Origin: Amorphophallus konjac
Lineage: Eukaryota > Streptophyta > Magnoliopsida > Alismatales > Araceae
NCBI GenBank assembly: GCA_022559845.1
Contig: CM040118.1
Span: 231,865,224 to 231,929,223, forward strand
Length of the DNA stretch: 64,000 bases
Direction: 5' to 3'
The notes below the pieces were generated by a model. The model did not search any database. It was not told the DNA's origin and saw only the letters and a list, made by a program, of their open reading frames with translations. Position 1 is the first letter of the stretch; each line of letters opens with the position of its first letter. A program made the position numbers and the translations under genes. Below, piece by piece: positions 57,932 through 64,000 of the stretch.

Positions 57932-59299
57932 ATGACGTGGTCCAACGACCAGGGAAGAAATGAAAATGGCAATGTTCTCAGCTATCTAGCCGAAGGACAT
58001 TTTATTAACCGACCGCCATTCTTTGAAGGATCTAACTACCTTTACTGGAAAAATAGGATGGAGGTTTTTCTGCGAGCCCAGAGCCATGAAATCTGGAGAG
58101 TCGTCAGACATGGTCCATTTCAGCTACTAGAGGATGAAAAGGGATGGACAAGGGAGCAAATTCGCCCGTCCACAGTCAATTGGAATGCCATGAACGTGAT
58201 GCAATGCGCAATACATCCAAATGAGTACTCAAGAGTGTCAGCCTGAAGATCTGCCAAATAAATGTGGGATAAGTTGGAATTGGTTTACGAAGGAACATCC
58301 CAAGTAAGAGCATCCAAGGTGAATATGCTTGTCTCTGACTTTGAATTGTTTAAAATGAATTCCGATGAGACCATTAGCGAAATGTTTTCCTGATTTTCAC
58401 AACTCACTAATAATCTAAAGGCCCTAGGCAAAGATTACCCTGACAGTGAGCTTGTTAGGAAAATACTCAGGTCCCTTCCCCCCTCTTGGCACACTAAGGC
58501 AATTGTGATCGAAGACTCCAGGGACTTGTCCACTTTGACAGTGGATGAATTGATTGGTTCGTTAATGACTTATGAAGTCAACTTCAGGAAGAACGTAGAG
58601 GAGCAAAGGAAGAGTAAGTCAGTAGCTCTCAAAGTGTTACATGCAGAGAGCAGTAAAGACTATGAAAATCTTTCAGATCTAGATGATGCTCAATAGGCCC
58701 TGTTAACCAGACCGTTCCAATGGTTCTTGAGAACCAGAGGTAAGACCTTCAGGAAAAGAAGGCCGCAGCAGACGAGTAAGAGTTTAAATCTCAAATATGA
58801 CAGGAACAAAAATTCTGACAAAGTTATATGTTATCAGTGTAAAAAGGCAGGTCACATGAAGGAAGATTGCCCCGAATTGATGAGGAAGAACTTCAAGGTC
58901 CAAGAGAAGAAACCTCAAGCTATGGTATGCACATGGAGTGATGAGGAGGAGGACATTGATGGTGGAACTTCAGAGGAAGAAGAGCAAAGCCTATGCCTCA
59001 TTGCTCACAGTGATGAGGAGATAAGCAATCCTTTCAAAAAAAAATTCTATTGATGATTGGGAAGATGCATATGCAGATCTTTTGGATAAATTCAATTGTC
59101 TAACTAAGGAACACAGGGTGATAAAAAGAAAATTGAGTAATGTCATTTAGGATCAAACCTCTGTTGAAAAAGAAAATGAAAATCTTAAGAAACAAGTGGA
59201 AGAATTGAATTCACTAAAAATTGATAATGAAAACCTGAAAATAGAAAATGAAGAGTGTAGATATATTTCTCTCCTCCTACTAAAGATCAATATGCATCA
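57932..59299 (+). pseudogene. C5 copia gag, conventional UBN2 type
   Basis: From ATG 57932 the frame shows a copia gag opening (PPFFEGSNYLYWKNRMEVFL), a UBN2 core (MWDKLELVYEGTSQV, LVSDFELFKMNSDETI, LVRKILRSLPPSW, LTVDELIGSLMTYEV), one CCHC knuckle (CYQCKKAGHMKEDC near 58830), an acidic segment and a coiled coil to about 59290. Stops at about 58244 (TGA), 58259 (TAA), 58391 (TGA) and 58694 (TAG) keep the same frame; a shift occurs at the nine-A run 59036-59044, after which DDWEDAYADLLDKFNC continues. Another TAG lies near 59148. It ends where T2 LTR DNA begins. It gives the ordinary layout against which the C1/C2 gag looks rearranged. Confidence 0.9.
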
Positions 59300-59449
59300 T
59301 GAGTGGAACAATGTGCGATGAGCAAATAACAAGGATAAGAGGAGAATAGAGAACAAAAGGACCGTGATCGCCACCAAGGTGCCGGACGTGATGGACACGC
59401 CGTACCTTGGAAAGAGGGGGAGTACTCGCCTAAGCTGAAGCGCTGGAGA

Positions 59450-60780
59450 GATGAACGGCTCCTGGAGGGCCGCCTACTGGATGCACAGTCTTACGATAGA
59501 CCGCCTAAGTGCGCTGCAGAGGGTGCGGGAGGAACTACCACTGGAGGACGGACGGCGCTCTGTTGACCGCACCAACAGGATGAACGGTGCTTTCTGCACC
59601 GCACACGATGTTGAACGGTTGTCTGAAAACCGCACAAGTCCACCACGCAGTAAGTTGCAAGGGGTCCAACCTCCACCCTCTCCGGCCGGCCAGAGGGGAT
59701 GGACCTCGTGCTGATGATTGCTGACCTGCAAAACAACGTAAGAAACACACAGAAAAGACCTAAATTAGAACTTGACGGTGTAGTAAATGTCAATATAAGA
59801 AGAAATGAACATAAACGAATGGCAAGGGGAATACCTGGGGGTTTTAAACCCCTAGGGTGACAAAAGCATGGGTGGATGTGTGCATGATAATGAGACAGAA
59901 TGGGGAAGTATGGAGAAAATGATGCATGCAATGAAAGGAAAGTGATGAAAACTATAAACTAAAAGATTCAAGACCAAACTACTCCCTGAACCGGAGGCTT
60001 ATATGGACGTAGAAAGCCTCCCTCCTTGGTGCTAGGTCGCTCAAGAATGCGGCAGGGCTTCGCCGTTGACCAAAAATTCCCCCCCCCTCTTGAGTCCGGC
60101 CATTAGGGTCTATTTATAGAGCCTAGAAAGCCAGCCCCGAAACTAGGGTTTAGAGCTATTTTTAGGTCGAAATTATAAAAGATAAATCATAGATATTATC
60201 ATAATCTTTATCCAGTCGAAACGGCATCAAAAAAGGTTGATTATCCACAGAGAAATCGACAAGAGAAGTCAGGGATAAAACCATGCATAAAAGGGATAAA
60301 AATCTGTTAAAAATCACCACTCGACAGGATGAACGGTCTTACGATAGACCGCTCAAGCTGATGGGCGGTCCATTAAAGACCGTCCAACACTGTCGGTGGA
60401 AATTCAGAAAATCAGGAAATTAACCCAATTATCGCTCGAACTGACCGAAACGTCCGCCGTTGGACACTGAAAGATGAACGGTTCTAATAAGCCCGTTCAA
60501 ATGTAGAGCGGCCAACCATCGACCGTTCTAACCCTGTCGGTGATAATTCAAATAATTGGATAATTATCTGAGAAATTGGCACGCGTAGGACTCTGAGATA
60601 TAGGCGGTTTGAATTCGCCCGTCCATTTGTTTGAACGGGCCTGATAGGGCCGCACAAAAGCCTGTCGGTGAATATTCAGAAAATCCTCAGAAATTAGCCA
60701 AAATGTATGAACGGTGTGGGTTCAACCGCCCCAGTCCTGAACGGCTGATGTTGGACCGTTCATGCTCTTGGATACTTGAC
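59450..60780. repeat. GAACGGT / ACCGTTC couplets of T2
   Basis: Examples: GAACGGTCTTACGATAGACCG near 60332 (arms GGTC and GACC), GGGCGGTCCATTAAAGACCG near 60362, GAACGGTTCTAATAAGCCCG near 60477, GAACGGCTGATGTTGGACCG near 60740. Spacers are 6-12 nt. The phrase CTGTCGGTG.A.ATTCA recurs after three of the units. Confidence 0.85.
60111..60118 (-). promoter_or_regulatory. TATA box of T2
   Basis: TATAAATA on the minus strand. Confidence 0.6.
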
Positions 60781-60985
60781 TTTCATAAAACCCGTTCAAT
60801 TAATCAAAGCCAAGGTCCAATAAGCCCTGAATTGATACGGACTTTAACAAGGATGGAGGCTACCCATAAAATGGGCCCAGGACGTGCCACAAAAAATGGC
60901 CCAATGAATGATGGACAACTTAGGGCATCAACTAATGGGAGTAAGAGAAACGACTCATCTTATCGGCATAAAACGGGTGTCAACA

Positions 60986-60998
60986 GATGCCCCTCCTT
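60986..60998 (-). other. Polypurine tract of T2
   Basis: On the minus strand TAAGGAGGGGCATC before the LTR start TGTTGACACC. Confidence 0.8.
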
Positions 60999-62105
60999 AA
61001 CGTCCTCTTTGCAGGGGAGCGAGCGGAGGTGAAGCGGAGGTGACATGGAACATGGAGCTGGAGCGGAAATGCAGCGGAGTGGACCGGAAAAGTGGGCGTT
61101 AAGGTAAAACGACACCCGTTTCTACTAACAAGGGTCATGAATCTTCGGGAAAACTTTGAATCAATCATACGGAACGATTAAACCAAAAGCAACACCCGTC
61201 TGGAGGAACTAAACTAAATGAAAATAAATCGACAAGACCAACCTCATGGGGGGCACAATCCCGCAGTCCAATGAGGGGGCCACAAAAGAAAAATAGGCTA
61301 AAGCTCCAGACGGGGTCCTTTCAATCAATCAAACCAGAGCAAACCGATTCAAGAAGACCTTCCAATTCAGAGTGGAATTAGTTCTTCTTACTCGAGCATT
61401 CGAACATACGGCTGACCATCACTGATTGGACATTCTTCAAGCAAACCATGGGGCATGAAAGCTCAAAAGATGCGTATGATGCATGCTGGGCTAAAATAAA
61501 AGAAACTGTAAAAACAAATGTGAAGAAAGATTAAAATATAAAATACTCGAGAATAATATTGCTAAGTTGGGAGAATCAGAGTCAAGATACCATCCGCAAC
61601 CATAGCGTGCAGGATAGAACCATCCTCCCCGTGACATCTCAACTTAACGGCCTATCCGAAGATTAAATATGTGAAACTGGATCATCATCGTTTTTGTTGA
61701 AGGGGAACATCAGATCCTGGAACACGTAAGTAACCGACTGGTTCTCGAGATAATATAATATAATACCATATAGTAATGCAATAAAGGTGATAGGGATAGA
61801 AAGCCATACCTGACTTACCTGTGCAGGTGAAACGGCAAGCGAAAGTTTGGGCTACTGCACACGAAATTGTTAGCAAGATTTGCAATAACATCAAAATTCA
61901 TCAACTGAAATGCAACCAATATTAAAGAATGCACGGTTAAGAACAAACCGCTCTAAGTAGAACGGTTAAGGATTAGCCGCATATATCAGGGAATTTGAAC
62001 CGACTTAGAAAGCTTACCGTTGAGTATAGACGATCGGTAGCGAACCGCACAACCCCATGGACGGTCTATCGCTAGACCGCGCAACTCCTGTAACTTCGAA
62101 AAAAA
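60999..62105. other. Noncoding stretch between T2 and the PMD gene
   Basis: No protein signal on either strand. It contains a (G/A)CGGAGG-rich stretch at 61015-61085, a (TA)-rich run near 61745-61765, and CCGTTC/GAACGG couplets at 61925-62090. If T2 is an element with an antisense ORF this is its 3' untranslated part and the upstream region of that ORF. Confidence 0.5.
61925..62090. repeat. GAACGGT couplets upstream of the PMD gene
   Basis: ACGGTTAAGAACAAACCGC, AACGGTTAAGGATTAGCCGC and ACGGTCTATCGCTAGACCGC. The last is a near-perfect hairpin and differs little from GGTCTTACGATAGACC in T2. Confidence 0.8.
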
Positions 62106-64000
62106 ATGAACCCTTCGTCTCCCTCCACCGTAACCGACGGTGGAGGGAACGAAGGCCAACCCAGGGCCATTCCACCCTTCTCAACCCTTCCCCCTACCTC
62201 TCCTCCTCCCTCTCGCCCTCTCAATGCGCCAAAAGCACCAAGCGAGGCGTCCAGGGATGGCCGAAGAGGGGACCTTCGTACCACCGCCGTCAACGACCGC
62301 TGCGGCGGCGAGCACCGAAGAACCACCGCCCGTGGCGGTGCCGTCGTCGTCCATGGCCGAGGAGGACGCGCCCCCGCCACCGTCCGCCGTCGAGGAGGAA
62401 CCGGGAACAGAGGCGGCCGAGGAAGATCTCGCCGTCGTCGGGAAGAAACGCCGGCGGAGAGACCGGCCAAAAGACCACGGGACCCCGAGGTAGGAGCCCT
62501 AAAAACACTCCCCATTTCCATTTTTATTCCATTTTTAAGCCATGCATGTTAGTTTAGGGGGTTTTAGAGGACTTAGGGGGCTGGTTTGGGGGCTATGGCA
62601 GCCTCTTTGCCGGCCGGGGGACGCCCACCGTCGTCGGGGAAGACGATGGTGGGGCGGTTCAACAGAAACCGCACAAACCAAGACACGCGGCCCACATAGG
62701 ACCGTTCATAATCACACAGCAAACGAACTGAACCAAGCCAGGACGGTGAAGGGGTCACCGCACAAACAATGAACGGGCCACATTGGTCCGTTCAGCAACC
62801 AAACAATGCAAAACTAAACGGTTCCCATAGGACCGTCCATGATAAGAACGGTGGAAGGAAGACCGTTCTTTAAGCTGTGAGTTGAATTCTTGAGGATCTT
62901 ATTTGAATGACACAAAATGCAAAACTAAATTACTAAAATGCATCTAACAACGAATGAAATGAATGCAGGGGAAGCGTAGGACCCGCACCTCGTGGCTGCA
63001 GGTCCGCGCAGTGTACTTGGCGCTGCCGGACTTCCAGAGGGAGCGGTTGGCTGCCATGGGGTTCGCCCCCTTCCTGAGTATTGAGGTGTGTCGCTTTGAC
63101 GCAGCTCTGCTCTATGCCCTGCACGACCGCTGGGACCCAGTGAGTCGGACATTCCTTTTCCCATGGGGGCATATGGTCCCCACGCTAGAGGATGTGGCCA
63201 GGCTCACGGGCCTACGCGTGCACGGGTCACCGGTTAGTGGGACTACCTTTCCCGACTACCGGGGGTTGGCTCGGGAGTTGTTGGGCTTACAGCTGCGGCG
63301 CCCCGAGCGGCAGTCGACCCTCCTACCCCGGGCTGCTCTCCAGGACAGCCTGGGTTTACGACGAGCGGGCGTTGCGGTTGGCGAGCAGCCGGAGGAGCAC
63401 CTGGAGCGGCTGATAGGGCTGGCACGGCCGAGAGTTGCTGCAGGACCAGGAGTGGAGGCTGACCGAGTGCTGAGGCGGTTTCTGATGCTGATGTTCGGGC
63501 GACTCCTCTTCTCCACGCGAGCGGACGTGATGAGCTGCCGGTTCCTTCCCTTCCTCCAGGAGCTGGAGCACGTGGGCGACTACGCTTGGGGAGCGGCAGC
63601 CCTTGCCTTCCTCTTCGACACTCTGAGTTCGACGGCGCGTCGGACGATGCTTGGGGGCTTCTCCCCCTTACTCCAGGTACGACTCTTACCCTAGACTTAA
63701 TTATGCGACTCTGTGTGTTTCCTACATGCTGACACAGTGCTATGATGCAGGTGTGGGCCTACGTGTACCTGCGTGGGCTGGGCAGAGGCGAGGAGACCCG
63801 TCCTGGGCTCCTGCCGATTGCACGGAGGTGGACAGCACCTCGGGAGATGGCAGCCCTGAGACGACAGGTCCGGGAGTTGCAGGACGACCTAGACTCTCTA
63901 CCGTATACCTCGGTATGCTTCTAGACTCAGATACTTTAGTTAAATGCAATTCTTATATGGTTATGATGCTGATGAGACTTTTATTCTATGCAGGTACGGT
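62106..64000 (+). CDS. Plant-mobile-domain (PMD) protein, multi-exon, runs off the window
   Basis: Proposed exons: 62106-62489, 62969-63676, 63751-63912, 63994 onward. Splice sites are GAG|GTAGGA, TGCAG|GGG, CCAG|GTACG, TGCAG|GTG, TCG|GTATGC and TGCAG|GTACGG; all three introns are phase 0 and exons 2-3 carry no stop. Exon 2 has the PMD signature: YALHDRWDPVSRTFLFPWG, then PTLEDVARLTGLRVHGSPV, FDTLSSTARRTMLGGF. Exon 3 continues VWAYVYLRGLGRG. PMD (MAIN-like) proteins are linked to silencing and transposons in plants; function here is not shown. Exon 1 (Pro/Arg-rich, basic near its end) is tentative, since an overlapping frame (MAEEGTFV..., acidic, then GKKRRRRDRPK) is equally open but would splice out of phase. 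GC content is far above the surroundings. It is antisense to T2. Confidence 0.75.
62640..62875. repeat. GAACGG / CCGTTC couplets inside PMD intron 1
   Basis: GGCGGTTCAACAGAAACCGC, GAACGGGCCACATTGGTCCG, AACGGTTCCCATAGGACCG and GAACGGTGGAAGGAAGACCG follow each other within 235 bp. This is the T2 LTR core word. Confidence 0.85.

Larger units (their letters stand above)
59312..60985 (-). mobile_element. T2, Tat/Ogre-like 3' LTR (about 1.67 kb)
   Basis: On the minus strand it starts TGTTGACACCCGTTTTATGC right after GGAGGGGCATC, the usual start of plant Tat/Ogre LTRs. TATAAATA lies at 60111-60118. GAACGGTC...GACCG couplets flank the TATA box (60330-60780 upstream, 59450-59640 downstream). The left end is not certain; GCTCATCGCACA at 59312 (minus) is a candidate and would place the insertion in the C5 gag. 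Confidence 0.65.

Noticed and set aside
59491..59931. Open frame of 146 codons, minus strand, in T2
   Set aside because: Lies over LTR couplets and leader; composition and lack of motifs argue for chance.
62072..62521. Long open frame on the minus strand opposite PMD exon 1
   Set aside because: GC-rich low-complexity DNA is open in several frames; the product is Arg/Pro/Ala-rich with no domain.

Overview
The window is intergenic, repeat-dominated DNA from a flowering plant. The evidence is nested chromoviral Ty3/gypsy elements (Tekay/Del-like integrase and chromodomain tails), SIRE/Maximus-like Ty1/copia elements, Tat/Ogre-like gypsy LTRs, initiator-Met-tRNA primer sites (TGGTATCAGAGC) and a plant-mobile-domain (PMD) gene with short GT-AG introns. 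No rRNA, tRNA, CRISPR or bacterial-type gene is visible. Nearly all coding sequence is decayed retrotransposon gag or pol; the PMD gene at the right edge is the only open, spliced gene.

Labels used here: G1-G5 are gypsy families, C1-C6 copia copies, T1-T2 Tat-like LTRs. Left part (1-22.3 kb): G1A pol tail and 3' LTR (2-5279); C1, a copia with only gag (5280-8574), invaded by G3; G3 as an inverted pair (minus LTR 8575-11678 with integrase tail to 12028; copia LTR scrap C6 12029-12474; plus pol 12475-15235 and LTR 15289-16752, followed by a primer site and leader); a 400 bp G1B LTR start (16850-17249); G2 integrase tail and LTR (17252-20113); G1B pol (20114-21585); T1 LTR fragment (21586-22298).

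Middle (22.3-47.1 kb) is one nest, every layer on the minus strand: C3 (44315-47112) holds G5 (38563-44314), whose 3' LTR is entered by C2 (22330-38562), whose gag is split by the complete G4 element (24345-34587, 5-bp target duplication gacat). G4 keeps one uninterrupted frame of about 1450 codons apart from five stop codons.

Right part (47.1-64 kb): unassigned transposon-derived DNA (47121-51125); C4 3' LTR and 3' noncoding region (51126-55760, minus); a Tat-like RT scrap; C5 LTR and gag (55977-59299, plus); T2 LTR (about 59312-60985, minus); and the PMD gene (62106 to beyond the window, plus), antisense to T2.

Three signals stand out. (1) Unrelated LTR families carry arrays of short CpG-containing inverted couplets near their TATA box, each family with its own core word. 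(2) Six copies of a 90-105 nt module with paired ends sit in copia 3' noncoding DNA, and the end pairing changes together between copies. (3) C1 and C2 share an unusual gag: no central UBN2 core, a long coiled coil, five to six zinc knuckles, and no pol.
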